Source: Bin87 sp963668585 (GTDB lineage: Bacteria; Chloroflexota; Dehalococcoidia; Lucifugimonadales; UBA3495). Taken from it: a DNA stretch of 64,000 nt. Where the stretch lies: NCBI GenBank assembly GCA_963668585.1, contig OY764869.1, positions 806,001 to 870,000 of the forward strand, written 5' to 3'. The translations under genes and the position numbers were made by a program. Positions within the stretch are counted from its first letter, which is position 1; each line of letters starts with the position of its first letter. Positions 16,076 through 24,656 of the stretch are shown piece by piece. The notes under the pieces are model-generated. The model was given only the letters and a program-made list of their open reading frames with translations. It had not been told where the DNA came from and searched no databases.

Positions 16076-17578
16076 CTAGCGCGGCCCCTTGATCTGGTCA
16101 GGGAGCCAGAGAGCCAGATCGGGGAACACGATAACCAGCCCGATCACTATGGCCATGCAGGCCATGAACGGCAGCACGCCGATGTACACGTCGTTGATGG
16201 TGCCGGGCTGCACCGTTTCGCCGGTGTCGGCGACCTCTCGCTGTGCCACATCGTGCCGCGCCCCCTGTAGCACGTACAGGCTCAAACCCTGCGGCGGGCT
16301 GATCTGCGCCGCCTCCAGCAGGATGATCATGATGATGCCGAACCACAGCAGGTCCACGTCTGCCGCCCTCAGCACCGGCGATATGATCGGCAGCGTGGTC
16401 AGCATCATGGAATACGCTTCCATGAATGTGCCCAGCAGCAGGTAGAACACCACCAGGAACAGCACCAGTTGCACCGTGGTCAGGTTGAAACTTGCCACCC
16501 ACTCCGCCATCGTCACCGAAATGCGCAGGTAGGCAAAGGCGAACTGCAGGGTGAACGCCGCCATTAGGATGAACAGGATCATCGCCGAGGAACGCGCCGC
16601 CGACACGCACGCTTCCATCGTCATCGCGACCATGAAGCGGCAGTAGTTGCGGAAGTGTTCGCCGCTGAACCTGTGATCCTCCCGCCACTGCTCCAGCGTG
16701 CCGCGAACCTCGGGAGAAACGCGGGCGGTGATTCCCGAGTTGAGCAGCAGCCCGGCGATGTTGCCGGCAAAGAGGCGCACGAAGTTGTAGATGAGCGCCA
16801 ATGCCAGCGCCCCGCTGACGCCGAATCCCGCCGCCTCCGACGGGGTGGCCCACCCGAAGTAGATGCTTCCCAGCACAATGAACACCAGCGCCAGCACCGG
16901 CACCATCAGCACCGTGAACAGCAGGCGTTCAACCCAGCCTTCCCAACTCCAGAATCGCGCCTGGGACTGGCGGGGAGCGATGGCAGGCCAGATCACCGAC
17001 GCGATCCCGATCATCAGCATGAACACGCCGGCCAGCAGGATGCCGGGAATGAACCCCGCCAGGAACAGCCGCCCGATGGACTCGCCCACCGTCAGGCCAT
17101 AGAGCACCAGCAGTATGCTGGGCGGGATCAGGATGCCCAGGGTCCCGCCGGCCGCCAGCGATCCCACCACCAGCCGTTCCTGGTACCCCTGCGCCCGGAA
17201 TGACGGCAACGCCACCCGGCTCACCGTGGCCGCCGTCGCGATGCTGGACCCCGCGCACGCCGCGAACACCGCGCAACTGGCGATGTTGGTGTGCATCAGG
17301 CCGCCCGGTATGAAGTCCACCCACCGGGACAGCGCCCGGTACATCAGGTCCGCGAACCCGCCCCGCAGGACGATCTCGCCCATCAGGATGAACAGCGGAA
17401 TCGCCACCAGGTTGATGTTGGTGTTGGTCTCCCACGCCCGGTTCCCCATGATGTTCCATACCGGGTTGTCGGAGAACAGGCTGAGCAGAATCAGCGCCAG
17501 CGACCCCAACGCGCCGGCCACGTACATCCCGGCGAAGAACATAATAGCCATCAATACGAAGGCGACGGCAATCAGCAT
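16076..17578 (-). CDS. TRAP transporter large permease subunit (DctM-like)
   Basis: A 500-residue polytopic membrane protein of the DctM/TRAP-T large subunit family, which imports organic acids or similar solutes using an ion gradient. Visible family segments are NIASCAVFAACAGSSIATAATVSRVALP, where the conserved Gly/Ser core sits, GGTLGILIPPSI, and GWATPSEAAGFG. A hydrophilic insert of about 50 residues (near 280-330) separates the two halves. The small membrane subunit and periplasmic binding protein are not in the window. Confidence 0.88.
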   Translation of the reverse strand: MLIAVAFVLMAIMFFAGMYVAGALGSLALILLSLFSDNPVWNIMGNRAWETNTNINLVAIPLFILMGEIVLRGGFADLMYRALSRWVDFIPGGLMHTNIASCAVFAACAGSSIATAATVSRVALPSFRAQGYQERLVVGSLAAGGTLGILIPPSILLVLYGLTVGESIGRLFLAGFIPGILLAGVFMLMIGIASVIWPAIAPRQSQARFWSWEGWVERLLFTVLMVPVLALVFIVLGSIYFGWATPSEAAGFGVSGALALALIYNFVRLFAGNIAGLLLNSGITARVSPEVRGTLEQWREDHRFSGEHFRNYCRFMVAMTMEACVSAARSSAMILFILMAAFTLQFAFAYLRISVTMAEWVASFNLTTVQLVLFLVVFYLLLGTFMEAYSMMLTTLPIISPVLRAADVDLLWFGIIMIILLEAAQISPPQGLSLYVLQGARHDVAQREVADTGETVQPGTINDVYIGVLPFMACMAIVIGLVIVFPDLALWLPDQIKGPR

Positions 17579-17936
17579 GGGTCAACAGTACCTGGGGGCG
17601 TGAGTTGTGGGGGCATACAAAAGCCCCGTCGTCTCGTCCACGGTAACCTCCGGCTGGCGGCGCCGCGGCGACGGGGTGAATCGCGCGGGCATGGTAGCCC
17701 ATACCATGGGCAGTGTCCATAGCGCAGCCGGCGCGCCCAGCGCCGTACGATGTAGGGGCAGGTTTGAAACCTGCCCCCGCGCTTATCGACGATAGACAAG
17801 GTAGTCCGCTCATCCTCCGGAACGTCCGCCTCAGGCGGTTCGAACCACGAGTGGACGGCGGCTTGAGCAACGTCAACAGCGCCGCCCCCATCTGTGCGCA
17901 AACAACCGAAAACCCCGGCGGCCGCGACGAAAACTA
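17579..17936. other. 358-bp intergenic region
   Basis: Divergent region between the TRAP permease and the translation operon. It holds a family-A palindrome (17752-17780) and a degenerate family-C start (TAGTCCGCTCATCCT near 17800). No gene is supported. Confidence 0.5.
17752..17780. repeat. 29-bp palindrome, family A
   Basis: GTAGGGGCAGGTTT arm and its near-complement around one base. Unlike most copies it is not directly behind a stop codon. Confidence 0.85.
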
Positions 17937-17965
17937 TTGACAATACAGCGGTCGTTTCGTAACCT
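17937..17965 (+). promoter_or_regulatory. promoter of the tRNA-tuf operon, TTGACA-N17-TAACCT
   Basis: -35 TTGACA at 17937-17942, 17-nt spacer, -10 TAACCT at 17960-17965. It is positioned about 100 nt upstream of the first tRNA. Confidence 0.7.
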
Positions 17966-17991
17966 GTTTAACCGACTGACGAAAACCGGAT

Positions 17992-18017
17992 GGCCCCGGA
18001 CCTGTCGGGGCCATTTT
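17992..18017 (+). terminator. possible attenuator hairpin upstream of the tRNA cluster
   Basis: GGCCCCG / CGGGGCC stem with a 7-nt loop followed by ATTTTA. It lies between the promoter and the first tRNA, so it would act as an attenuator rather than an operon end. Confidence 0.4.
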
Positions 18018-18062
18018 AGGTTCTATCGGGTAGCCATCCCCGTCGTCGCCGTTGAGAATCGC

Positions 18063-18135
18063 GCCCCGGTGGCGCAATTGGCAGCGCAGCCGATTTGTAA
18101 TCGGCAGGTTAGGGGTTCGAGTCCCCTCTGGGGCT
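18063..18135 (+). tRNA. tRNA-Thr (UGU)
   Basis: Cloverleaf with GCCCCGG acceptor paired to CTGGGGC, anticodon stem GCCGA / TCGGC and loop TTTGTAA giving anticodon TGT, and a T-arm AGGGG TTCGAGT CCCCT. The 3' CCA is not encoded. Confidence 0.93.
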
Positions 18136-18180
18136 CTTTCAACGGGTTGTGTCAACACACGGGAGATTCTACATCGACAT

Positions 18181-18268
18181 GGAGGGGTGGGTGAGTGGTT
18201 AAAGCCACCAGACTGTAAATCTGGCGCCCTGACGGGCTTCGCAGGTTCGAATCCTGCCCCCTCCACCA
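18181..18268 (+). tRNA. tRNA-Tyr (GUA), CCA encoded
   Basis: Acceptor GGAGGGG / CCCCTCC, anticodon loop CTGTAAA giving GTA, a long variable arm (class II, as expected for tRNA-Tyr), T-arm GCAGG TTCGAAT CCTGC, and an encoded ACCA end. Confidence 0.95.
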
Positions 18269-18343
18269 CCTGTTCAACCAATTCAGGACTCACGCCCAAC
18301 CGGATACCGAGGCTCCCCGAATACCGCCAGCAGAACAAACCAC

Positions 18344-18418
18344 GCCCAAGTAGCTCAGAGGTAGAGCACGTTCTTGGTAAGAACGGGGTCGGCGGTTCGA
18401 TTCCGCCCTTGGGCTCCA
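18344..18418 (+). tRNA. tRNA-Thr (GGU), CCA encoded
   Basis: Acceptor GCCCAAG / CTTGGGC, anticodon stem CGTTC / GAACG with loop TTGGTAA giving GGT, T-arm GGCGG TTCGATT CCGCC, and an encoded CCA. The order Thr-Tyr-Thr before tuf is a conserved bacterial arrangement. Confidence 0.95.
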
Positions 18419-18499
18419 CAAGCGTAAAATTCCCGCCGGGATTCTCAACAAACCCACGGGTAGGCAAATTTGACAAGGAGCAAGGAGTAACTCCCAACC

Positions 18500-19684
18500 A
18501 TGGCTAAGCAAGTCTTCGACCGTACCAAGCCGCATGTGAACGTAGGCACCATTGGTCACGTTGACCACGGCAAGACCACCCTGACCGCTGCCATCACTCG
18601 CGTGCTATCGGAGGAAGGCGGCGCTAACTTCCGGGGCATGGACGAGATCGACAACGCCCCAGAAGAAAAGGCCCGCGGCGTTACCATCGCCATTGCCCAC
18701 GTCGAATATGAGACCGGCAACCGGCACTACGCGCACGTCGACTGCCCCGGCCACGCCGACTACATCAAGAACATGATCACCGGCGCGGCACAGATGGACG
18801 GAGCCGTTCTCGTTGTCTCCGCTCCCGACGGCCCCATGCCCCAGACCCGCGAACACATCCTCCTCGCCCGCCAGGTGGAAGTCCCCTCCATCGTCGTCGC
18901 CCTCAACAAGGTTGACATGATGGACGACGAAGAACTGCTGGAACTGGTCGAGATGGAAGTCCGCGAACTGCTGGACACCTACGACTTCCCCGGCGACGAC
19001 ACCCCCATCGTCCGTGTCAGCGGCCTCAAGGCCCTGGAAGGCGACTCAGACGCCATGCAGGGCGTCCGCGAACTCGTCCAGACCATGGACGACTACATCC
19101 CCCAGCCGACCCGCGTAACCGACCAGGCTTTCCTGATGCCCATTGAAGACGTCTTCGGCATCAAGGGCCGCGGCACCGTGGTCACCGGCCGCGTCGAACG
19201 CGGTCAACTCAACGTCGGCCAGGAAGTCGAAATCATCCGCTCCGGCGACGTGCGCCGCACCGTTGCCACCGGCCTCGAAATGTTCCACAAACTGCTCGAC
19301 ACCACCGAAGCCGGCGACGCCGTCGGCGTGCTGCTGCGCGGCGTTGACCGCGACGAGGTGGAGCGCGGACAGGTGCTGGTGGCCCCCGGTTCCATGCGGC
19401 CCTACAAGAAGGCCGAAGCCGAGGTGTACGTCCTCAGCCAGCAGGAAGGCGGCCGACACACGCCGTTCTTCACCGGCTACAAGCCACAATTCTACATCCG
19501 AACCAGCGACATCACCGGCGAGATCGCCCTGCCCGACGGGGTTGAGATGGTCATGCCCGGCGATAACATCACCATGACCGTCAGCCTCATCACGCCCATC
19601 GCCGTTGAAGAAGGACTGCGCTTCGCCATCCGCGAAGGCGGCCGCACCGTCGGCGCCGGCGTGTTTACCAAACTGCTGGAGTGA
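18500..19684 (+). CDS. tuf: elongation factor Tu
   Basis: A 394-residue translation GTPase that delivers aminoacyl-tRNA to the ribosome. The P-loop GHVDHGKTTLT, switch region GVTIAIAHVEYE, DCPGHADYIKNM and NKVDMMDD (G4) are intact, with beta-barrel domains 2 and 3 following (GRGTVVTGRVERG). The start ATG follows an AAGGAG site. It lies directly behind three tRNA genes and leads into rpmG with a 4-nt gap. Confidence 0.98.
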   Translation: MAKQVFDRTKPHVNVGTIGHVDHGKTTLTAAITRVLSEEGGANFRGMDEIDNAPEEKARGVTIAIAHVEYETGNRHYAHVDCPGHADYIKNMITGAAQMDGAVLVVSAPDGPMPQTREHILLARQVEVPSIVVALNKVDMMDDEELLELVEMEVRELLDTYDFPGDDTPIVRVSGLKALEGDSDAMQGVRELVQTMDDYIPQPTRVTDQAFLMPIEDVFGIKGRGTVVTGRVERGQLNVGQEVEIIRSGDVRRTVATGLEMFHKLLDTTEAGDAVGVLLRGVDRDEVERGQVLVAPGSMRPYKKAEAEVYVLSQQEGGRHTPFFTGYKPQFYIRTSDITGEIALPDGVEMVMPGDNITMTVSLITPIAVEEGLRFAIREGGRTVGAGVFTKLLE

Positions 19685-19688
19685 CCCC

Positions 19689-19859
19689 ATGGCACGCAAG
19701 TCCACCGACGCCAGGCAGATCATCACGCTGCAATGCACCGACTGCCGCGAGCGTAACTACTCCACCATCAAGAACCGCCGCAGCCACACCAGCCGGATGG
19801 AACTGCGCAAATACTGCAGCCGCTGCCGCAACCACATCGTTCACCGCGAAGTGAGGTAA
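19689..19859 (+). CDS. rpmG: 50S ribosomal protein L33
   Basis: A 56-residue ribosomal protein with the zinc-type Cys pairs LQCTDCRERNY and YCSRCRNHIVHRE, and the NYSTIKNRR phrase of L33. It sits 4 nt after tuf and 6 nt before secE, the normal tuf-rpmG-secE order. The tRNA-Trp often found in this gap is absent. Confidence 0.95.
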   Translation: MARKSTDARQIITLQCTDCRERNYSTIKNRRSHTSRMELRKYCSRCRNHIVHREVR

Positions 19860-19865
19860 CCGGCC

Positions 19866-20117
19866 TTGGCCAGAGCATCTGCCAGACGACCTTCGCCGAT
19901 CTCTCCCCGCTCCGTGGGGAGGGTCGGCCCGGTCGGGTTCCTGCGCGAAACCGTTTCGGAATTGCGCAAGTCCGTATGGCCCAGCAAGGAAGAAACCGCC
20001 CGCCTGACCATCATCGTGCTGGTGCTGGCCATTGCCATGGGCTTCTTCCTGGGTATGCTGGACCGCGGTTTTGCCGAGCTTTTCACCCGGGTGATTCTCA
20101 ACCCGACCATCTTCTAG
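19866..20117 (+). CDS. secE: preprotein translocase subunit SecE
   Basis: An 83-residue single-span membrane protein of the Sec translocon. A basic N-terminus is followed by the SecE amphipathic helix ETVSELRKSVWPSKEETARLT and one membrane helix. The start is a TTG with GAGGT 8 nt upstream, since no ATG is available in frame before the conserved region. nusG follows, as in most bacteria. Confidence 0.92.
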   Translation: MARASARRPSPISPRSVGRVGPVGFLRETVSELRKSVWPSKEETARLTIIVLVLAIAMGFFLGMLDRGFAELFTRVILNPTIF

Positions 20118-20187
20118 CCCGGCGGACGGACCCACGGCTGCACACCCGGTCTTGCCTCCCGGCAAGGGCCGGGCTCACGATACAAAG

Positions 20188-20217
20188 GGCGCAGGGCTGC
20201 CTTTCCGGTAGCCCTCG
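20188..20217 (+). other. hairpin in the secE-nusG gap
   Basis: Inverted repeat with AGGGCT / AGCCCT outer arms and CC / GG inner pairs. It has no U-tract, so it may be an RNA-processing or pausing element. Confidence 0.35.
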
Positions 20218-20260
20218 TCATTCCTGATTGCAATCGACTCAACTGAATTGCAGGCCCCTC

Positions 20261-20824
20261 ATGACCACAACGCACCCCTTTGCTGATCTCCGCTGGTATA
20301 TCGTTCACACCTATACCGGGCAGGAGGATATGGTCAAGCGCAACCTCGACCTTCGCCGCCACAGCTTCGGCATGCTGGACCGCATCACCCGCGTGGAAGT
20401 TCCTTCCGAGGATGAGATCATCCGCAACAAGGGAGAGCGAACTTCCCAGCGTCGCAAACTCTTCCCCGGGTACATCCTGGTGCAGATGGTGATGGACGAT
20501 GAGGCATGGTTCCTGGTGCGCAACACCACCGGAGTCACCGGGTTCATCTCCGCCGAGGAAGAGGGCGGCGACCGACCGCGCCCTGTGCCCCTGGACGACC
20601 GCGAGGTTGACGACATCCTCGAACGGGTCGCATCCGGTGAACCCAGGGCAGTCATCGGCATGACCCAGGGCGATACCGTCCGCATCTCCGACGGCCCCTT
20701 CGCCGATATGCTCGGCCGCGTGGAAGAAGTGGACGAACACCGCGGACAGGTGAAGGTCCTCATCTCCGTATTCGGCCGCGAAACCCCAGTCGAACTGGAC
20801 TTCATGCAGGTGGAAAAGGTCTGA
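20261..20824 (+). CDS. nusG: transcription termination/antitermination factor NusG
   Basis: A 187-residue protein with an N-terminal NGN domain (WYIVHTYTGQEDMVKRNL, LFPGYILVQM, VRNTTGVTGFI) and a C-terminal KOW domain (GDTVRISDGPFADMLGRVEEVD). It binds RNA polymerase and couples it to Rho or the ribosome. I use the ATG at 20261; an in-frame TTG at 20228 would add 11 non-conserved residues. Confidence 0.95.
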   Translation: MTTTHPFADLRWYIVHTYTGQEDMVKRNLDLRRHSFGMLDRITRVEVPSEDEIIRNKGERTSQRRKLFPGYILVQMVMDDEAWFLVRNTTGVTGFISAEEEGGDRPRPVPLDDREVDDILERVASGEPRAVIGMTQGDTVRISDGPFADMLGRVEEVDEHRGQVKVLISVFGRETPVELDFMQVEKV

Positions 20825-20847
20825 TCCACCTGCATTTCACTTTGGCT

Positions 20848-20870
20848 CCCGATTCCGGTCGGGTATTTTT
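20848..20870 (+). terminator. weak intrinsic terminator between nusG and rplK
   Basis: CCCGA / TCGGG stem with a TTCCGG loop followed by TATTTTT. It could set the ratio of upstream to ribosomal-protein transcripts. Confidence 0.5.
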
Positions 20871-20906
20871 GACAAGTCGGGTATTCTTCACAAATGGAGG
20901 CCATCA

Positions 20907-21335
20907 GTGGCTAAGAAAGTAATGGCAGTCATCAAGCTGCAACTGGAAGCGGGCAAGGCCACGCCCGCCCCGCCCGTGGGCCCCGCGCTGGGACAGCACG
21001 GCGTCAACATCATGGCCTTCGTCAAGGAGTACAACGAGCGCACCGGCAGCCAGTCCGGCACCATCGTCCCCGTCCACCTCACCGTGTACCAGGACCGCTC
21101 ATTTACCTTCGTGACCCGCACGCCTCCCGCGTCCGACCTGCTGCGCCGCGCCGCCGGCCTCGATAAGGGTCAGGGCGACGCCCGGGAACCCATCGGTGTT
21201 ACCATCGGCAGCGACGTCCTGCGCACCATCGCCGAAGAAAAACTCAAGGACCTCAACGCCAACACCGTCGAGCAGGCCATGCACATCATCGCCGGCACCG
21301 CCCGCAGCATGGGCATTTCCGTCGAGGAAGACTGA
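20907..21335 (+). CDS. rplK: 50S ribosomal protein L11
   Basis: A 142-residue component of the GTPase-associated centre that binds 23S rRNA. The GTG start at 20907 is preceded by TGGAGG. The sequence has the L11 pattern KLQLEAGKATPAPPVGPALGQHGVNIM and FVTRTPPASDLL, with an rRNA-binding C-terminal domain. It is followed by rplA after 35 nt. Confidence 0.96.
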   Translation: MAKKVMAVIKLQLEAGKATPAPPVGPALGQHGVNIMAFVKEYNERTGSQSGTIVPVHLTVYQDRSFTFVTRTPPASDLLRRAAGLDKGQGDAREPIGVTIGSDVLRTIAEEKLKDLNANTVEQAMHIIAGTARSMGISVEED

Positions 21336-21370
21336 CACCCACGTTCATACCGGCAAGGGAGATTGACGCC

Positions 21371-22084
21371 ATGCCCAAACACAGCCGCCGTTACAACACC
21401 GTCGCCGAGCGAGTGCCCGAAGACTCCGTGTATCAGCCCCGCGAGGCCATCGACCTGGTCAAGGAACTCTCCACGGCCAAGTTTGACGAGACCATGGAGG
21501 TTCACCTCCGCACCAACGCCGACGTGCGCCACGCCGAACAGCAGGTTCGCGGCGTAACCGTTCTGCCCCACGGCCTCGGCAAGCAGGTCCGCGTCCTCGT
21601 GTTCGCCAACGGCGAGGCCGTCGATATCGCCCGCCAGGCCGGCGCCGATTACGTGGGCGACGACGACCTCATCGCACAGGTCGAAGGCGGCTGGCTGGAA
21701 TTTGACGTCGGCCTCGCCATCCCCGAGGTCATGTCCAAGATCGGACGCCTGGGCCGCATCCTCGGCCGGCGTGGCCTGATGCCCAACCCCCGGACCGGCA
21801 CCCTCGTGCCCGCCCGCGACCTGGCCCGCGTGATCCAGGAATCCAAGGCCGGCCGCCTCGAGTTCCGCACCGACCGCACCGCCATCATCCACAGCCAGTT
21901 CGGCAAGTCCTCCTTCGATACCGATACCCTCATCGACAACCTCACCGTCCTCATGGATTCGGTGATGCAGGAACGCCCAGAGGCAGTCAAGGGCGCGTTC
22001 ATCAAATCCGCCTACATCACCTCCTCCATGGGCCCCGGCATCTCCGTGGACGTAGCCACCCTGCAAACCATGAAGCCCGAATAG
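21371..22084 (+). CDS. rplA: 50S ribosomal protein L1
   Basis: A 237-residue L1-stalk protein that also represses its own operon in many bacteria. Recognised by MPKHSRRYN, RVLVFANGEA, the GRLGRILGRRGLMPNPRTGT signature and YITSSMGPGISVD. It is encoded between rplK and the L10 leader. Confidence 0.96.
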   Translation: MPKHSRRYNTVAERVPEDSVYQPREAIDLVKELSTAKFDETMEVHLRTNADVRHAEQQVRGVTVLPHGLGKQVRVLVFANGEAVDIARQAGADYVGDDDLIAQVEGGWLEFDVGLAIPEVMSKIGRLGRILGRRGLMPNPRTGTLVPARDLARVIQESKAGRLEFRTDRTAIIHSQFGKSSFDTDTLIDNLTVLMDSVMQERPEAVKGAFIKSAYITSSMGPGISVDVATLQTMKPE

Positions 22085-22119
22085 CCCCGCCTTGCGCTCA
22101 CCCGGCGCAGGTGATAGGC

Positions 22120-22269
22120 TAACTTCCACAATCGAATACCAAAGCTGACGCTTGAGACAGCGGGTTCCCGGGAACGGGAATAATGGCAGAACAACGCCGC
22201 CCGCCGAGGCGACATCCCGGCAGCCGCCGGGGTCATGGGAAACGTGCATCCTCCCGATTCGGCCCGCAC
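22120..22269 (+). ncRNA. ribosomal protein L10 leader
   Basis: The 283-nt rplA-rplJ gap contains the L10-leader hallmarks: a GACAGCGGG element near 22156-22164 and a CCGCCGAGGCG element near 22201-22211. A downstream hairpin ends in a terminator-like U-run. In characterised cases this mRNA structure binds the L10-(L12) complex and represses rplJL. Boundaries are approximate. Confidence 0.75.
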
Positions 22270-22306
22270 GCCCCGCGCCTGTGTCTCATGGCGCGGGGCT
22301 TTTCTT
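22270..22306 (+). terminator. attenuator terminator of the L10 leader
   Basis: 10-bp stem GCCCCGCGCC / GGCGCGGGGC with a 10-nt loop, followed by TTTTCTTT. It lies about 60 nt upstream of rplJ, consistent with attenuation control. Confidence 0.8.
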
Positions 22307-22367
22307 TGGCGTTCCAACCGGCGCCATCCCGAAATCCTGAACACAACCAAACTGACGGAGGATAACA

Positions 22368-22910
22368 TTGCCAACCCAGGCTAAAGTCGACCGGGTGTCC
22401 GAACTGCAAGAGAAGCTGGAGAACTGCTCCATCGTCATCTCCGCCGGATACTCAGGCATCGGCGTGAACCAGATGGTGAACCTGCGCAGCCGTTTGCGTG
22501 ACGGCGGCGTCGAGTTCATCGTCATCAAGAACAACCTGCTGAGCCTGGCAGCCGATGGCGCCAACGTGCCCCAGCTTAAGGACGTCATCACCGGCCAGAC
22601 CGCCATCGCTCTCGGCTACGATGACGCCGTTGCCATCGCCAAGGCGGTCACCGATGCTGCCAGCGCCGACGGCACCCTGCAGATCCACGGCGCCGTGGTC
22701 AACCAGGGGCCGGCAATGCAGGCGGCCGAGGTGACGCGGCTGGCCGCCCTGCCGCCGCAGCCGGTGCTCATCGCCCAGTTGCTCGGCAATATGCAGGGCC
22801 CGCTCTACGCCCTGGCCAGCGTGCTCAACGCCACCATCAGTGGCCTGGCGTACGCCCTGCAGGCTCGCATCGACCAACTGCAACCCGAACCCGCCGCGGC
22901 CGCCGAATAA
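22368..22910 (+). CDS. rplJ: 50S ribosomal protein L10
   Basis: A 180-residue stalk-base protein that binds L12 dimers through its C-terminal helix. The TTG start has GGAGG 6 nt upstream. Family segments include KVDRVSELQEKLENCSIVISAGYSG, VEFIVIKNNLL and LAALPPQPVLIAQLLGNMQGP. The C-terminus ends in an Ala/Glu-rich helix. It is controlled by the leader just upstream. Confidence 0.95.
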   Translation: MPTQAKVDRVSELQEKLENCSIVISAGYSGIGVNQMVNLRSRLRDGGVEFIVIKNNLLSLAADGANVPQLKDVITGQTAIALGYDDAVAIAKAVTDAASADGTLQIHGAVVNQGPAMQAAEVTRLAALPPQPVLIAQLLGNMQGPLYALASVLNATISGLAYALQARIDQLQPEPAAAAE

Positions 22911-22957
22911 GCAGCCGCTCACATCACAACCGCAAGCAAAATCAGGAGGCGCTAAAC

Positions 22958-23353
22958 ATGGCAGTAAATCAGGAAGTTTTGGACGCAATCAAGAACATGA
23001 GCGTGATGGACCTGGCCGACCTGGTCAAGGCCATTGAGGAAGAGTTCGGCGTTTCCGCCGCCGCTCCCGTCGCCGTGGCCGCCGCGCCCGCAGCCGGCGC
23101 GGTCACCGACGACGCTCCCGCCGGCGCCGGCGATGACGAACAGACCGAGTTCACCATCACCCTGGCCGACTTCGGAGACAACAAGATCAACGTCATCAAG
23201 GCTGTCCGCGAAGTCACCGACCTCGGCCTTCGCGAAGCCAAGGAACTCGTCGAGTCCGCCCCCACCCGCGTCAAGGAAGGCGTCAACAAGGACGAAGCCG
23301 ACTCCATCAAGGGCAAGCTGGAAGAAGCCGGCGCCACTGTCCAGGTGGGCTAG
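22958..23353 (+). CDS. rplL: 50S ribosomal protein L7/L12
   Basis: A 131-residue stalk protein that recruits translation GTPases. It has the N-terminal dimerisation domain (VMDLADLVKAIEEEFGVSAA), an Ala/Pro/Gly hinge, and the C-terminal domain FTITLADFGDNKINVIKAVREVTDLGLREAKELVE. RBS AGGAGG precedes it. A GC palindrome follows the stop. Confidence 0.97.
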   Translation: MAVNQEVLDAIKNMSVMDLADLVKAIEEEFGVSAAAPVAVAAAPAAGAVTDDAPAGAGDDEQTEFTITLADFGDNKINVIKAVREVTDLGLREAKELVESAPTRVKEGVNKDEADSIKGKLEEAGATVQVG

Positions 23354-23377
23354 TTTCCCCACAGCAACGGCAAGCCT

Positions 23378-23409
23378 GAGCAGGGGCGGCGCATGCGTCG
23401 CCCCTGCTC
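23378..23409 (+). terminator. GC-rich palindrome after rplL
   Basis: GAGCAGGGGCG and CGCCCCTGCTC arms around GCGCATGC, 25 nt past the rplL stop. There is no real U-tract. It is a looser relative of the family A/B 3' palindromes. Confidence 0.55.
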
Positions 23410-23476
23410 ATTTGGGGATTGGGGGCGTGTCGCGTGTGGTGTACAATTCCCAAAACTGACCCGGAGGCCTGTGCGC

Positions 23477-24280
23477 ATGGACCTGGAACTCAACGGGAAA
23501 ACCGCAATCGTAACCGGCGGCAGCCGTGGCATCGGCAAGGCCGTCGCCCGCGTGCTGGCCGCCGATGGATCCCGCGTCGTCATCACCGGGCGCTACGCCG
23601 ACACGCTCTCGGCCGCCGCTGAAGAAGTGGCCGCCGACACCGGCGGCGCCGTCACCCCCATCGTCGCCGACATGACCAGCACCGATCAGGTCAACGCCAT
23701 GGTCGCCGCTGCCGCCGACGCCCTGGGCGGACGCATCGACATCCTGGTCAACAACGCCGCCGCTCCCGGCGGACTGGCCCGCGGCTCACTGGACGAAATC
23801 CGCGACGAGGACGTGCTGCTCGACCTCGACACCAAGGTGATGGGCTACCTCCGTTGCGCCCGCGCCGTCGCCCCCTATATGCAGGAGCAGGGCTGGGGCC
23901 GCATCGTCAACGTGGGTGGGCTTTCCGCCCGTCGCGGCGCCGGCAACCTCAGCGCCGGCGTGCGCAACGCGGGCCTCTCCAACCTGACCAAGTACCTGGC
24001 CGAAGAACTGGGCGGGTCCGGCGTCTGCGTCAACCTCGTCCATCCCGGCACCACCCGCACCGAGCGCAGCGGCCCCATGTACGCCGAGCAGGCCGAGCGG
24101 GAAGGCTCTACCGTCGAAGAAATCGAACGCCGCGCCGCCGCCGGCAACTCCACGCGCCGCATCGTGGACGCCGAGGAACTGGCCTGGGTGGTGGCCTTCT
24201 TCGCCTCGCCCCGCAGCATCGCCATCAGCGGCGAGACCATCGCGGCCGGCGGCGGCGCAGGTCTCAACGTCTATCACTGA
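23477..24280 (+). CDS. SDR-family protein lacking the canonical Tyr/Lys
   Basis: A 267-residue short-chain dehydrogenase/reductase-fold protein. The Rossmann motif GGSRGIGKAVARV (residues 14-26) and VNNAAAPGG are intact. Where the catalytic YxxxK should be, the sequence reads NLSAGVRNAGLSNLTKYLA, with Ala at the Tyr position and Asn at the Lys position by my alignment. The start is the ATG after CGGAGG. Its function as an oxidoreductase is therefore uncertain. An EthD-type gene follows 24 nt downstream, probably cotranscribed. Confidence 0.8.
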   Translation: MDLELNGKTAIVTGGSRGIGKAVARVLAADGSRVVITGRYADTLSAAAEEVAADTGGAVTPIVADMTSTDQVNAMVAAAADALGGRIDILVNNAAAPGGLARGSLDEIRDEDVLLDLDTKVMGYLRCARAVAPYMQEQGWGRIVNVGGLSARRGAGNLSAGVRNAGLSNLTKYLAEELGGSGVCVNLVHPGTTRTERSGPMYAEQAEREGSTVEEIERRAAAGNSTRRIVDAEELAWVVAFFASPRSIAISGETIAAGGGAGLNVYH

Positions 24281-24304
24281 GCAAAACCCACAGGAGAATC
24301 CATC

Positions 24305-24619
24305 ATGATCAAGGTAACCGTTTTCTACGGCAACGAGGAAGGCAAATCCTTCAACATGGACTATTACGTCAACACCCATATGCCGTTGGTGCAGGAGCGC
24401 CTGACCCCCTTCGGGATGCGCTACTACAACGTTGAGAAGGGCATTTCCGACACCGACCCCAACGCGCCGCCGTTGTACACCGCCGTCGGCTACCTGCTGT
24501 TCAACGACGTTGACGGCGTGCATGAGGGCTTCAAAACCCACGGCCGCGAACTGGTCGGAGACGTCAAGAACTTCACCGAAATCGAGCCCAAGTTCCTCAT
24601 CAGCGAACTGGTGGCCTAG
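24305..24619 (+). CDS. EthD-family dimeric alpha/beta-barrel protein
   Basis: A 104-residue protein of the EthD/ferredoxin-like dimeric barrel family. The phrase MDYYVNTHMPLVQERLTPFGM contains the typical Tyr-His-Met-Pro motif, and YLLFNDVDGVHEGFKTHG is a common second segment. RBS AGGAG precedes the ATG. Such proteins often accompany oxidoreductases in degradation operons, which fits the SDR gene upstream. Confidence 0.85.
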   Translation: MIKVTVFYGNEEGKSFNMDYYVNTHMPLVQERLTPFGMRYYNVEKGISDTDPNAPPLYTAVGYLLFNDVDGVHEGFKTHGRELVGDVKNFTEIEPKFLISELVA

Positions 24620-24656
24620 CAGATCCACGCGTACACGATTCGGGCCGTGGCATAGT

